From Odiellus spinosus (taxonomy: Eukaryota > Arthropoda > Arachnida > Opiliones > Phalangiidae): 64,000 bases of DNA. This document shows, piece after piece, positions 36,792 to 48,344 of this stretch. The position numbers were made by a program, and so were the translations under genes. Location of the stretch: the NCBI GenBank assembly GCA_963920705.1, contig OY987236.1, positions 13,192,190 to 13,256,189 on the forward strand, written 5' to 3'. Under the pieces are notes generated by a model, which was not told the origin of the DNA, searched no databases, and saw nothing but the letters and a program-made list of their open reading frames with translations. Positions within the stretch are counted from its first letter, which is position 1. Each line of letters starts with the position of its first letter.

Positions 36792-39102
36792 CATGTGCAT
36801 GATAGAAATATTTTAAAATCAACAGCAATATGTACGTCGAATAAAAGGTTTTTTCTCGAATTTTGTATAAAGGTTGGGGAATATTTTCTGTATACCAGAT
36901 TGTATATGGTACTGGTTGACATCTCGAAATAACACAAATGAATAAATTATCAATAACGACGGCTCTTTCGCACTAGAAAAATTTTGAAACCTTTTTATTA
37001 AAAACTAAAATAATAGTAAAAAATTTCGGAGATTTTCAGTGTCGTTTATATTGAAGAAATAAATTCGAGCAGAATAGAATTCGCTGCTGGAGCCATGAAA
37101 TGAGAGTCCGAAAATAATAAAAAATAAAGTATTAAATTACTTTGGAGAAAAAATAATGGTTGTAATATTAGAATGTCCCTCTTATACCTCTTTCACTTCT
37201 CTGGTCCAAAATATTAACGAAATTTTCATAATAAACCCTATCTTTGCCCTTAAAATTATTATAAGGTATAATATCTTAAAATATCGTTAAAGTTAAGGCA
37301 CGTTTTCACCGTAATTGCTTTACACTACGGCTGCGCTGTTTCCCTTTTCTCAAATTTCTCCACACTTCATTGCATAAACTGTTCGGATTTGTAGTTATGA
37401 CGTACATCCGCCTTTTCCCCTTCTTCCAATGAATGGTTTCTAAGACGCCATAGAGACATAAATATTTAATACCGAATCATAGTATTGTAAAAACATTTTT
37501 CATGATATATGCAAATAGGTTTTAATGATACCTTATAAAATATGGTTAATTATATTAAAATTGGTTCAGAAATAATAAATATATTTATTTTTAAAGTTGG
37601 GATACTGTTAAAAAGAAAGAATTAGGCCTAATAATGTTTGGTTTTTTTTTCGCATTGGATGGAAACACGGTGGAAACTCTTCTTTATATAGTGGTGTGTG
37701 CGTAATCTCGTACTTTCTGCTTTTGGAAACACTCGTTTCTCTTATTCTAGGGTCGCTATAGCTTGGGCTGAATGACGAGGATAATCCCATATTGCTGTAA
37801 AATTTTCTATCTCAAATTCTATCACGTAAAGATTTTATCATCTTTTTTATAGCTTCTTTTCTTTAGTTGGCAACCTTCTTTTTGCTTTATTTCTTCGCGA
37901 TTATAGACCTAGTAATAACGATCCCAACAAGAGACGCAACGTTCCTATATTAGTTTTACTCCCGAGGTAGATTCGCAACTTTGATTTTGAAGCTCAAATA
38001 AGCAACCAAAAATTAATTATAATAATATCTTTAAGAAGCCATTAACTAACAATTTACGAATTGCACATGCGCGGCTTGGAAAAACTATAAAAGGCATATT
38101 CAAAATTAAGTTTTTAAGAAACTTAAAATTAAATTGTCAATTTATTTCTGTTTATGAAGTTGTTGACCTTTGAGAAAAAAACAGTCCGACAGCCTCGAGA
38201 TTTCCCGCCAAAACCACAAAAATTGAAAAGCGCGAAATAAATCTTAAAAGTGACGCCTCCCCGAGTAAACAATTATTCCTACTTCCTTTTATTTTCTTCT
38301 GGTGTTAGGCCTAACTGTTGTTGTCGAAATCAACCAACACGCACCCAGTTATAGCGGTAAAGTTTTCTTAATGACGTCATTACGATTGAATTCTTATTCC
38401 TTGAGTTCCTAAGATCACATTACAACAAAGTACCACGAACGTAATAACTTCCTCAAACTTATCTTCGAACCTAAAAGAACATGTACAGAAATATTTCAGT
38501 TAGAAAGGGGTTGAGTGAATTTTTTTGCGCGACTCTTTTCTCAATAAAAAAAAAAATCGAGCTTTCTAGCTGCGCTAAGCCTAGTACTCGTTCTGCTAGG
38601 AAATGTTTTGTCGACATATTTTATTGAGAAAGGGAGAGAGTTCCCAAGGAAGAGTTTCATTTCGGAATGCAAAAAGAAACGAAATAAATGAAATAAATTC
38701 ATCTTTTATTCTTCCCTTATATGAAAAAAATATTTAATGATTATGTTAAGAATGCGATGAAACGCGTAAAATAAATAAATTAATTTGTTTCGAAGTAAAT
38801 GGAAAACAAGAAATAAGCGCGAGGAGAAATGGGCCTAAATTGAATCAAGAATGATTTATAGAATTGTGAAATCTGAGGCGGAATGATACACAATATTAAA
38901 CTGCTTTGGAACTAAAGTAATCTTTGCCAACATCTCTTGACTGTCTTGTATATTACGTGAACTTATTCTAGATTATTAAATTCTGGACGAAGACGTTCGC
39001 TGATTTTTTTTTATTATTATTTTTCTCCTAAGAATTGAAATTTAAAATATTAAATGAGTTTTATGGAATAGAAACCCAATATTTAACATTGCAAGCAGTT
39101 AA
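36792..39102. other. AT-rich spacer, nothing recognised
   Basis: A TGAGGCGGAATGATACACAA block at 38873 resembles blocks near 1376, 3282 and 58705. A TGACGTCA site occurs near 38372. 38060-38210 carries R8-like fragments. No gene. Confidence 0.4.
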
Positions 39103-39390
39103 ATATTAAACTAGAAATAAATTTAAAACTTACCAAAAAATAGGCTTAGCTGGATTCATGGAGATCCTCCATTCCCCATATAAGAGCCATCGATCAATGT
39201 CATTGGTCGCTAGTCCTTATACTGTAAGATCAGGATCTCCATGAATCCAGCTAAGCCTATTTTCCAGGTAAGTTTTAAATTGATTTCTAGTTTAATATTT
39301 GTTTGTAATTTTTACTGTTGGATCGATTAGGCCTATTTATACGTTAAGGAATCGTTAAAAAACACGTTGTTAGGTTTCATTCCCCTTTAA
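39103..39390. mobile_element. TTAA-type MITE (family IR-A), left end missing
   Basis: Starts within the family at ATATTAAACTAGAAATAAAT and has the full hairpin (GCTTAGCTGGATTCATGGAG and complement, centre near 39210). It ends ...TTTCATTCCCCTTTAA. Confidence 0.83.
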
Positions 39391-40003
39391 ATACATCAAT
39401 GATTTAAAATAGTGAAAACGTTTATTTTTGCAGAGTTCACGAAAACACCCTAATTGCTTTAATGAATTAACTTCTCACTTCCCTCTTAACGAACAGCTCC
39501 AATGAAAAGATATAGTTTCACCAGTCCTTTAAACGATTTTCTAGTCTAGACCGGTTAAATCTAATGCCACTATGGCCATCTAGTTTTCAAACGTGGTAAC
39601 GTTTAAAAATACTTGGAGAAAATGTTTGATTTTCCTTCGTTCTTAATCTTATAAACTATATAGTCTTTGTAATATCAGTTTTCTTTGTTTTTTTAGCCAG
39701 GTTTTACCAGTCTCTTTAGATCTTTAGATCAAATTAAAGAAGGGCTAGAGACTCGGGAGGGTAAATAAAAAGCTAGGAACTGAATCTTTTTTTTTACTAA
39801 CGTTTCATCCCACGCTTTTTATTGAGTCAACTATAGTGCAAAGATCAATTAGCCAATTCAGCATCCTCTCTGATTTTTCTGTTGCACTTCCTAATTCAAG
39901 ACCATACGCGACTTTTATGAGACATGCTTTTAAAGAATGAATTGCAATAGCGTAAACAAAACTTGTGATGTTACCATCGGTTAAAGTGATGAGCAAATAT
40001 TTA
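39391..40003. other. Spacer, nothing recognised
   Basis: A minus-strand 80-residue frame at 39805-40047 begins in IR-D sequence and has no recognisable domain, so I do not call it. Confidence 0.35.
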
Positions 40004-40199
40004 GCCGAGTTCATACTAGGTCTTGGAATCGATTTAAACCATTTCAAAACGTTCGCTGGAGTCGTGTGAACAAGAAACCGTCTTTTCTCGAGTCGATTAG
40101 ATTCGATTTCTCGAAACTGCTTCAGTAACCAGTTTCGTACCGATTCGGTTTCACCAACCTATAGATGAAGCTACAATAAATCGATTTATGAAGGTAATT
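40004..40199 (+). repeat. Dispersed element IR-D, truncated copy (cluster member 1)
   Basis: Reads GTTCATACTAGGTCTTGGAA through GGTTTCACCAACC to AAATCGATTTATGAAGG in plus orientation, then meets the next copy head-on. Confidence 0.8.
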
Positions 40200-40452
40200 T
40201 AGCTAGAGTCACACTAGCATTTCTTATAATAGATTTGAAACGGTAAAAGCAAACCGATATCCATAAATCGATTTATTGTAGCTTCATATGTCGGTTGTTG
40301 AAACCGAATCGGCATGAACCTGGTTCCCTAAGAAGTTTCGATAAATCGAATCAAATCGATTCGAGGAAATACGGTTTCCCGTTCACACGACTTCAGGGAA
40401 ACGTTTTGAAAGGGGTTAATTGTCGATTCCAAGGCCTAGTATTAACGCAGCT
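40200..40452 (-). repeat. Dispersed element IR-D (cluster member 2)
   Basis: Opposite orientation to the preceding copy, from TCACACTAGCATTTCTTA to CCAAGGCCTAGTATTAACGC, with an internal deletion. A short plus-orientation fragment of the same family (AACACTTGGCGCTTAAAACG) fills 40453-40504. Confidence 0.8.
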
Positions 40453-40504
40453 TGTGTGAACACTTGGCGCTTAAAACGATTCCTGGCGATTTGAATTTCT
40501 TTTT

Positions 40505-40799
40505 AGCTACGGTCACACTAGAATTCTTAATCGGTTTGAAACGGTAAAACAAAACCGATATTCAAATTGTCATGAATCGTTTTAAGCCTCACGTGTTCAC
40601 GCATTATCTTTATAAATCGATTTTTCGTAGCTTCATCCATCGGTTGTTGAAACCGAATCGGTATGAAACTGCTTCCCGAAGCGGTTTCGAGAAATCGAAT
40701 CAAATCGATTCCAGAAAAGACGGTTTCCTGTTCACACGACTCTAGCGACACGTTTTGAAACGGTTTAAATCGATTCCAAGGCCTAGTATAAACGCGGCT
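40505..40799 (-). mobile_element. Dispersed element IR-D, best complete copy (MITE candidate)
   Basis: 295 bp with imperfect 17-bp terminal inverted repeats: AGCTACGGTCACACTAG at the left and, inverted, AGCCGCGTTTATACTAG at the right (other copies end AGCCGCGTTCACACTAG). Related copies lie at 18532, 27271, 34190, 34497, 40004, 40200 and 48076. A further fragment, 40800-40853, ends in the same GTGTGACCGTAGCT. Non-coding, class II MITE by structure only. Confidence 0.75.
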
Positions 40800-40853
40800 T
40801 TTGATTTTACCGTTTCCAACCGTTTTAGAAATGCTAGTGTGACCGTAGCTAAT

Positions 40854-41216
40854 ATAGAGTAATAATAAATTATGTAGATTATATCCAGGTGTAATAAACA
40901 ATATATGCATTACGAATTTAGACACGTTTTATATTGCTAGAAAAGCGTCAACATTTAGGAACCCCGTTTTCTAATAAAGGAGCACTAAAATCTTCAGCCA
41001 AGATCGAATCCTTTCCCGTTTAAACCATCAATAGCCAAGCATAAATAATGTAATTGACGTTTATTTTTATGAAGATGCTAATTTTTCTTCATAAATATTT
41101 GAAGTCGTTCGTTTTATCTTACATGTGAAATTTGTAGAAGGTTCTCGTTTGATTTCCCTTTTTTGCGCCAATTCTCTAGAATTAGCTGAATCGCGGGATT
41201 TTCTCTCTTCCGCCCA
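40854..41216. other. Spacer before the (TC)n tract
   Basis: No supported feature. Confidence 0.4.
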
Positions 41217-41415
<199 letters not shown>

Positions 41416-41629
41416 TTCACCCAGTGCGGTCGCGGTTTTTTGAGCTCCTCAAAGTACTGTTTATTTTAGTGCTTTATCAGTGTTTTTCAGATTAGGTTAT
41501 CTTATTTGTTTTCCTGGAACTTTCCCTTCGTGTTTTTCTTACTGGTTTGATTATTTTACGCTCTTTACGCCGGTTTTATCGGTTTCGCGACCGTTATTAC
41601 CTCGCGTCGTTTTTCGGGCCTCGGTCCTT

Positions 41630-43234
41630 ATGGCCTCCGGTGGTGTTTCCGCGGCCGTTGGGCCGCGCTCCCGCGGCAGTCTACCTGTTTCCGACCCTAC
41701 TACGCCTATGGACTCTTCCGACTCTACTATCAACGTCCCTCAACCGTCTCATTCTACTCACTCTATGCCTTCGACTTTTTCGCGTCCCGCACATACGTCT
41801 TCTACCGGCCCTTCCCGTTCCAGCTTTGCGGCAGCGGCCTCCCGCGCTCCCTTTGTTCCATCTACCGATGATCCTGCTCCTCGCCGCAAATGGGTGTTCC
41901 GTTCCTGTCTTGACGCCTCGTCCACGACCAAGAAGATTTCTGCCGCTAATGGTATCCTTATCGATGCTTCTGTTTACCACTATTCCAACAAAGAACTCAT
42001 TGATAGCATCAAGCTTGTTACTACTCCGCGCCAGATCTACTCGTTTTCCCGCATTCAAGGTACCTTTCAAATGTTTTTTATTGATAAATCATGGGCGGCC
42101 GAGCTGATTCGTGATGGTCTTCGTATGCCTGATAATACCGTCGTGCAGTGCCACTCGATTGGCGTCCCTCCGGTGCGCGTGGTAGTCTCTGACGTGCCTT
42201 CCGACTTTGAAAATGGAGACCTCCGTTTGATCATGTCCGATTTCGGTACCGTTGTGGGCCCTATTAAGACGTTACGCGCGGGATATTCTGACCCTGACTT
42301 ACCCCAGCTCCTGAGTTTCCGCCGCCAAGTCATGATGAAGTTTCCCACCCAGCGACACCGCGAACTTTTGCCACAACGTGTTTTTCTTGAATTCAACAAT
42401 ACCCCCCTTACCTTCTTCATCTCTACTGCTGTCCGCTGCCATCGCTGTCAGGACTTCGGACACGTTAAGGACGCTTGTCCCCTAGGTCCCGCTGATATCC
42501 CATCCTCTACAGCCGCACCCTTGCCTCGTCCCACGCCCAACCCCCCACTGCCTTCTGTCGATTTGACACCCATACTCCCGTTTGCTGGGGTCCCCGATGA
42601 TCAGTTGTTGTCCCCTAGTGCCCTTACTCGCCTTCCTTCTCCTGAGACTCCCTGGGACGTCCCTAAGCCTTCCCCTGCTGTTCCACCTTCGACCTTTGCC
42701 GCCGTTGTGAGCTCCCCTCCGGCGCCTTTTGTTCCTCCCCTTCCTCTTCCCTTGTCTCCTCCCCCTCCCCCTTCTGGTCTTGTCGTTCTCACCAAATCTA
42801 AACGCGCCACCTCTTCGACTACGGGCACTACGCCTTCGAAACGCCCGTCTCTTTCCCACACGGTTGATAGAATTACTCGTTCCCAGAAGTCTGCTTCCAG
42901 CATTTCCTCCGACATGGACTTTGCCGATGACGTTAGCGATGCTGGTTTGGATGCCTCCGATCAGTCCTCGCCCCCTCTTACCGATTCTGCTCTCGCTGGA
43001 CTTTTTGATAAGATTTATCGCTCTTCCACCCCCATACTTGTCCATGTCCGACAAGAAACTGACTCCCCCCTAGCGTTGATTGCGCAACTCCGTCGTATCC
43101 GTATGTCCCCTGAATCCCACCTCGCTAGCCCTCTCGCGTCGAAATCTCGCCAAGCGATTTATAAATATGAAAAGAAAATTCTTGCTGCTCTTAAAGCGGA
43201 GGAAGCTGCCGCCAGGTCCGATTCTCAGTACTGA
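41630..43234 (+). CDS. ORF1 protein of the Tx1-like retrotransposon (RRM-like region + CCHC zinc knuckle)
   Basis: A 534-residue protein, the presumed RNA-binding partner that packages element RNA with ORF2. The frame is open from 41480, but that start is a GTG. I choose the first ATG, at 41630, in a good context (-3 C but +4 G). Order: a Ser/Pro/Thr-rich N-terminus (about 1-95); a folded region (about 100-265) whose RVVVSDVPSDFENGDLRLIM and MMKFPTQRHRELLP segments look like an RRM-type beta/alpha fold; one zinc knuckle CHRCQDFGHVKDAC at about 270-283 (C-x2-C-x4-H-x4-C); then a Pro-rich linker; and an acidic and basic C-terminus ending in a charged Lys/Glu helix. A single CCHC after an RRM-like domain is common in ORF1 of APE-type non-LTR elements. 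Codons are strongly biased to C or T in third position, unlike the AT-rich flanks. Confidence 0.85.
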   Translation: MASGGVSAAVGPRSRGSLPVSDPTTPMDSSDSTINVPQPSHSTHSMPSTFSRPAHTSSTGPSRSSFAAAASRAPFVPSTDDPAPRRKWVFRSCLDASSTTKKISAANGILIDASVYHYSNKELIDSIKLVTTPRQIYSFSRIQGTFQMFFIDKSWAAELIRDGLRMPDNTVVQCHSIGVPPVRVVVSDVPSDFENGDLRLIMSDFGTVVGPIKTLRAGYSDPDLPQLLSFRRQVMMKFPTQRHRELLPQRVFLEFNNTPLTFFISTAVRCHRCQDFGHVKDACPLGPADIPSSTAAPLPRPTPNPPLPSVDLTPILPFAGVPDDQLLSPSALTRLPSPETPWDVPKPSPAVPPSTFAAVVSSPPAPFVPPLPLPLSPPPPPSGLVVLTKSKRATSSTTGTTPSKRPSLSHTVDRITRSQKSASSISSDMDFADDVSDAGLDASDQSSPPLTDSALAGLFDKIYRSSTPILVHVRQETDSPLALIAQLRRIRMSPESHLASPLASKSRQAIYKYEKKILAALKAEEAAARSDSQY

Positions 43235-43286
43235 AGTTTCGTAGCCTTGCCATGTACAACTTTATCTTTTATTTCTTGCGTCTCTT

Positions 43287-46200
43287 ATGTTTAGTCTCAT
43301 ATCTCTTAATGTCCGGGGCATAGGCACTCCGGAGAATAATACCCGGGCGCGTTTATATATTGACGGTTTCCAGCCAGATGTTGTTTGTTTTCAGGAAACC
43401 AATGTTAGTCGAACTTTTGCTGCCTCACACCACTGGAAGCTTTGGCGTTTCGCTTTTGTTCACGCTTTTTCTCCTACCCCTGTAGGGTCCGGTGTCTCCA
43501 TTGGTTTGCGGCAGCAGTTGTCTCCCCTTCTCCGCGATTCTTATACTTACCTTGGCTCGCTTGCGTACGTTAAGTTGGAACTGGCCCCCCAAGCCTACAC
43601 CCACATTTTTACGGTTTACTTGCCGGCTAGAGATGACCAGGCCGCCCTTCTCGTCCTAGATCATTTAGTTTCACGCCTCGAACAACTCCCCCCGGGGGAG
43701 GCTGTTATCTTAACGGGTGATTTTAATTGCACCCTTGACCCCTTGATTGATCGCCGTGGTTCGATAGAACGCCGTACTGCGCTTGCAGCGTCTTTGCGCA
43801 CTTTAGTTTCGCGTTTTGCCCTTCTAGATGCGTTCCGGTCCCTTCAGCCTCACACTGCGTCTTTTACGTGGTCTTCTAGTCTCCGTGGCCATGTTTTTCG
43901 GGCCCGCCTTGATCGTATTTATGTCGATGGTCTTTTCCCAGTACGTTCCTGTTTTCATGATGTTTGCCCTTTTTCTGACCATTCCCCAGTCCTTCTACGT
44001 TTTCCCTTCCCTTCCTCCTATAAACGTTTCCACCCAGCCTACTGGAAGTTGGATATCCGATGCCTTGAGGACCCCTCTTTTGTTACTGACCTGCGTGATT
44101 TTATCCATACATCTGTCACTTCCCAATCCTCGCCCAAGTCCCCTACCATGCAGGTTTCTTGGTGTGAATGGTGGTTCGACGTTTTTAAACCTGGCGTCCG
44201 CACGTTTACTAGGGATTATGCGGCGGCTCGATCCTCTATAACCCGCAATACTATGCAAGCTCTTGAGCGTGAGCTTCATGGTCTGAACGACCACGAAGGC
44301 CCGCGCGCGCGTGATCTTCGTGCCCGCCTGACGTCCCTCCTTAATGCCCGATCCCGAGACGCCTTACTCAAAAGCCGTATTTCCTACTTTCAGAATGTTG
44401 ATCGTCCTACCCCTGACTTTTTTCGCTGGACAGCTCGGGTTGCGGCCGCCTGTCCTATCAATGACTTATTTGATTCCACTGGTTCACTTGTCTCCTCCCC
44501 TATTTCTGTCCGCGCCTCTGTCATGGACTTTTACTCCGACCTTTACAGGCATCCGGGCCCTCCTACTAAGGCCCCTTTCTTGGACGCTCTTCCTTCTCTT
44601 CCTCCTGAGTCGGTTGATTCTTTGAACGCCCCGTTTACCCTTGGTGAATTTACGGCCGCTCTTAATTCTTTATCTCGTGGGCGTGCCCCTGGGTTGGATG
44701 GTCTACCGGTAGAATTTTATGCCACGTTTTGGCCTGAAGTGGGCCCCGCTCTTTTTCAGGTGTATCGCGAACTTCTCCGTGCCCACTGCCCGTTACCTTA
44801 TTTGACTGCTTTCTCGCGCTCGGTGGTCTGTTTGTTGCCTAAAAAGGGCGATTTGCGTGCCCTTCGCAATTGGCGTCCTCTCTCTTTGACTAATGTCGAC
44901 TATAAAATTTTTAGTAAACTTCTTGCGCTCCGGGTTGGATTGGTCTTACCGGAGATTTTATCGCCTTCCCAATCTTATTCCGTCCCTTCGCGGTCTATCT
45001 TTGATAATCTGGCTGTCCTCCGGGACTTGATTGACCTTGCAAATACACGGGGCGAACCTCTCGCGCTCGTCAATCTCGATTTTGAAAAGGCCTTTGATTC
45101 AGTTCGTCACGACTATCTGTTTCAGGTCTTACGGGCTTATGGCTTTCCGCCGCACTTTTGCCGTTGCCTTGCTGCTTTATACACTTCTTCCGAATTTTTA
45201 GTAAAGGTCAATGACTCCCTTACGCCTGCTGTCCCTTTCGCCCGTGGTATTCGCCAAGGCTGCCCTCTTTCTGGCCAATTGTTCTCTCTCGCCATCGATC
45301 CTTTGCTCCGCTTGCTCGATTCGCGTTTGGCCAGGGGTGCTGCCCCTCCAGGCCCCTCCTACCACGCCCTGACCAATTCTACATATGCCGACGACCTTAC
45401 TGCTCTTGTGCGCTCTGACCCTGAATTCCTCATCCTTCGGGAGTGTCTTGATTTGTTTTCTTCCTTCTCAGGACTGCAGATTAATAATCTTAAATCGGTT
45501 GGGTTATGGAGTGGCAGTTGGGTGGGCCGCGTCGATTCTCCTTTAGGATTTCTATGGAACTCGAACGGCGTAAAAGTTTTAGGTGTCTATTTGGGCAATA
45601 GTGCTGCTTTCCTGCAGAGGAATTGGGTTGATTTAGAAGAATCGTTTCTCCGCGTCCTTGGTCGATGGCGTCCACTCAAATCCCACGTCTCCCTCTTTGG
45701 TCTCGTGTTGATCGCGAATCAGCTGGTTTCTAGTGTCCTTTGGCATAAACTCAAGGTTCTCGACCCCCCTCCTGCTTTGCTCGCTCGGTGCCAATCGGCG
45801 CTGGGTGCGTTTGTTTGGGGTCCGGTTCATTGGGTTGCTCGTGATGTCTGTGTCCAGTCTAAACTTGTTGGTGGTCTTGGCCTTGTCTCTTTACGTGACA
45901 GGGTCCGCAGTTTTCGTATTGCGACAGCTATCTCTCTTTGTAGCTCTTCCCCCGTTCAGCCCCATTATATCACTGCCGCGGCGCTTACTGCCACTTGCGC
46001 GCTCCGGCTCCCCCTGTTTTTCTATTCGGGAGTGCCTCTCCTTTGCCCCTCCTCCTTTTATACCACTCTCTCGACCACGCTTTCCGCTTTGACTTTTCGG
46101 TTATCCTTGAACTTTTGCGCCCTCACCGCCCTGTCGCATATTCCGCTCTTTGATACTCCGGCTTTTTTTGATCTAGAGGGCTCCTCCTTTTCCAGTGCTT

Positions 46201-47141
46201 TGTATCGCCGTTTTGTACTTGCTGGTTGCGTCTCCCTTATGGATCTCCTCGATTCCTCGACTTTACGCTGGCGCTCCATTTCATCTCTCGTGCCCCGTCC
46301 TGCGGTGATTTCTCGGTTAGTGGCGAAATCCTTCCGTGTTTTGATTCAGTGTGCCATTGCGATCTTTCCCGCTATTTTTGATGCTCGTGGCGTTCGCCCT
46401 GATCACATTTTTGGCCCGGGACTTTCGCCCACCCTGCAGCTTCCTTCGATCACTACCCCTACTCGTCTACTCTCTATCTGTGGGCCGGGTCTTTCCCGTC
46501 AAGTGTACGCCTATTTACTCCAGCTCCGTTTTGCCCGTCCTAGCCCCTTTGCACCACGGCACACTTCCTTACCGCTGTCCTCTCGCTTTTGGCATATTAA
46601 ATCCCTTAGCCCACTAGCTTCCCGTTTTGAACATGCGACTCAATGGCGGATTTTACATGGTGCCGTCCCCGTTCCTCGACGCCTTTTTCACATTGATCCT
46701 TCATCCTATCCTTCTCCTGCCTGTCCCTTTTGCCCGGCCATCGGCGATCTTGATCATATGTTTTTGGAATGCCCTGTTACTTGTCTTTTCTTAGACGAAG
46801 CCCGCGGTTTCTTACGATCTTTAACCGGCCATACCCACTCCTTGAGTGAGTATTGGTTTCTCGTTTTGGACCGTGGGCATCCGGCTTGCAATCTCGGTTT
46901 TACCCTTATCAAACACGTTTTGTACCGTGCTGCGCTTCACAACGGCCTTCTAGCGAACCTCGTCAAGTCCCCTTCTACAGCCTCCCATACCTTGTTTTCT
47001 CGCTTCCAGGGACGCTACCTGGCTCGTCTCCGGTTTGCATATACTCACGCCGTTTCCACAAACACTTTACCCACCTTTTGTCTGGCTTGGAAGCTTGATC
47101 TGCCTACTTTAGCTCCCTATCTCGGAATTCTTTCTCCCTAA
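43287..47141 (+). CDS. ORF2 polyprotein: APE endonuclease, reverse transcriptase, C-terminal CCHC
   Basis: A 1284-residue enzyme that nicks target DNA and primes reverse transcription from the nick. The ATG is at 43287, 52 bp after the ORF1 stop. The N-terminal APE-like endonuclease (about 1-240) has SLNVRGI, the metal-binding Glu in CFQET (about 38), GDFN (Asp 145) and the SDHSPV motif (about 230). The reverse transcriptase (about 470-770) has LPKKGD, NWRPLSL, the NLDFEKAFDSV motif, RGIRQGCPLS and the catalytic YADD at about 700-703. A long C-terminal region ends in a zinc-binding motif CPFCPAIGDLDHMFLEC (from about 1146), typical of L1/Tx1-type ORF2. No RNase H domain is evident. No stop, frameshift or missing catalytic residue was seen. 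The endonuclease would determine the TC-repeat specificity. Confidence 0.93.
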   Translation: MFSLISLNVRGIGTPENNTRARLYIDGFQPDVVCFQETNVSRTFAASHHWKLWRFAFVHAFSPTPVGSGVSIGLRQQLSPLLRDSYTYLGSLAYVKLELAPQAYTHIFTVYLPARDDQAALLVLDHLVSRLEQLPPGEAVILTGDFNCTLDPLIDRRGSIERRTALAASLRTLVSRFALLDAFRSLQPHTASFTWSSSLRGHVFRARLDRIYVDGLFPVRSCFHDVCPFSDHSPVLLRFPFPSSYKRFHPAYWKLDIRCLEDPSFVTDLRDFIHTSVTSQSSPKSPTMQVSWCEWWFDVFKPGVRTFTRDYAAARSSITRNTMQALERELHGLNDHEGPRARDLRARLTSLLNARSRDALLKSRISYFQNVDRPTPDFFRWTARVAAACPINDLFDSTGSLVSSPISVRASVMDFYSDLYRHPGPPTKAPFLDALPSLPPESVDSLNAPFTLGEFTAALNSLSRGRAPGLDGLPVEFYATFWPEVGPALFQVYRELLRAHCPLPYLTAFSRSVVCLLPKKGDLRALRNWRPLSLTNVDYKIFSKLLALRVGLVLPEILSPSQSYSVPSRSIFDNLAVLRDLIDLANTRGEPLALVNLDFEKAFDSVRHDYLFQVLRAYGFPPHFCRCLAALYTSSEFLVKVNDSLTPAVPFARGIRQGCPLSGQLFSLAIDPLLRLLDSRLARGAAPPGPSYHALTNSTYADDLTALVRSDPEFLILRECLDLFSSFSGLQINNLKSVGLWSGSWVGRVDSPLGFLWNSNGVKVLGVYLGNSAAFLQRNWVDLEESFLRVLGRWRPLKSHVSLFGLVLIANQLVSSVLWHKLKVLDPPPALLARCQSALGAFVWGPVHWVARDVCVQSKLVGGLGLVSLRDRVRSFRIATAISLCSSSPVQPHYITAAALTATCALRLPLFFYSGVPLLCPSSFYTTLSTTLSALTFRLSLNFCALTALSHIPLFDTPAFFDLEGSSFSSALYRRFVLAGCVSLMDLLDSSTLRWRSISSLVPRPAVISRLVAKSFRVLIQCAIAIFPAIFDARGVRPDHIFGPGLSPTLQLPSITTPTRLLSICGPGLSRQVYAYLLQLRFARPSPFAPRHTSLPLSSRFWHIKSLSPLASRFEHATQWRILHGAVPVPRRLFHIDPSSYPSPACPFCPAIGDLDHMFLECPVTCLFLDEARGFLRSLTGHTHSLSEYWFLVLDRGHPACNLGFTLIKHVLYRAALHNGLLANLVKSPSTASHTLFSRFQGRYLARLRFAYTHAVSTNTLPTFCLAWKLDLPTLAPYLGILSP

Positions 47142-47421
47142 GTTTGCCTATGCCCTTCTACATTGTTAGTTTTTTTACGATTATAGCTACACATTCCATT
47201 TCTATCACAATTTCCACATATAATTATTAATCACAACTGGTTTTAAGGTTCCTTTAAGTTAGTCTTTCGCGAGTTACCACTACCTTGTTTATTGATTGTC
47301 GCGAGCTCGTTCCCTATTTTATTACATCATTGTTGTTCACGGACTCGATTGTTTTTATTATTATTTTTTACCAACTCTGTACTTATATTTTGTTATGGCT
47401 TGCAATAAAGCTTTTTGTAAA
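47142..47421 (+). other. 3' UTR of the Tx1-like element
   Basis: 280 bp, T-rich, with a polyadenylation signal AATAAA at 47404-47409 only 12 bp before the end. It passes straight into CT repeats without a poly(A) tract. A short 3' UTR without a tail is consistent with target-primed transcription initiating on base-pairing with the GA strand of the microsatellite (inference). Confidence 0.75.
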
Positions 47422-47443
47422 CTCTCTCTCTCTCTCTCTCTCT
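47422..47443. repeat. (CT)n microsatellite, 3' side of the non-LTR insertion
   Basis: Eleven CT units directly after the retrotransposon. It is presumably the remainder of the tract at 41217-41412, in the same orientation. Confidence 0.93.
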
Positions 47444-48075
47444 TTCAAGTCAATCGTTCGTCTATTGAAACTAATGTTCTTTTGATGGCTCTTAAAAGGA
47501 GCGCAAACATAGAAATAATTTTACTGATTTTTTGCGCGCGCCAATGCCTCTTTACGTACCATGTCTCTACTCTTGAAAAGTTTAAATCGAATTTGGCGAG
47601 CGTTATAAACTATTTTTCTGGTTTTATCTTTGGCCAGGAGTAGATGTTCACTATAGTCTACTCCTGGTTATAGAACTAATCTTTTAAACGATCAATTCAA
47701 CTAAATATAATAATTTTCATGAAAGGTTACTGCGTATAATGTTCTAGTTTTTCCCCTTATAATATCATATTTGAAAATCATAGATATATATAATCAATAA
47801 GTTAATTTATAGATTTAATAGGATTATAAATACCAGATATGTTAATAAAGATAACGCGAATATCGCGTTTTTTCAACCCATACTTCAACAACCCATAATT
47901 CATTTATAAATTCTACTAAACCTCTCAGAAAAAGAGCATTAAGTGCTGACCCGAACAAAATAAGTCTCGACCAATTCACTAAAGGGATACGTTCAAACTA
48001 GCGTATCCCAACCGATTTTAAATTATAGAATCGAATCGATATTTAAATTACTCGGAATCGTTTCAAGCGCCATCT
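47444..48075. other. Spacer, nothing recognised
   Basis: 47988-48070 holds IR-D-like fragments (ACGTTCAAACTAGCG, CTCGGAATCGTTTCAAG). No gene. The short open frames at 47285-47643 begin in the retroelement 3' UTR and lack a domain. Confidence 0.4.
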
Positions 48076-48344
48076 GATACGGTCACACTAGCATTTCTTA
48101 ATCGATTTGAAACGGTAAAATCACCAGGAATCGTTTTAAGCGTCACGCGTTATCTTTATAAATCGATTTATCGTAGCTTCATCTATCGGTTGTTGAAACC
48201 GAATCGGTACGAAACTGGTTCCCGAAGCAGTATCGAGAAATCGAATCAAATCGATTCTAGAAAGACGGTTTTCCGTTCCCATGACTCCAGGGATACGTTT
48301 TGAAACGGTTTAAATCGATTCCAAGGCCTAGTGTGAAAGCGGCT
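48076..48344 (-). repeat. Dispersed element IR-D, complete copy
   Basis: From ATACGGTCACACTAGC to GGCCTAGTGTGAAAGCGGCT, with the family's internal blocks in order and a small deletion near the left. A decayed second piece continues to about 48475. Confidence 0.82.

Noticed and set aside
41551-43073. Several long frames on the minus strand or in other frames across the non-LTR ORFs
   Set aside because: Shadows of the C/T-biased sense codons. They are Arg-rich and domain-free.
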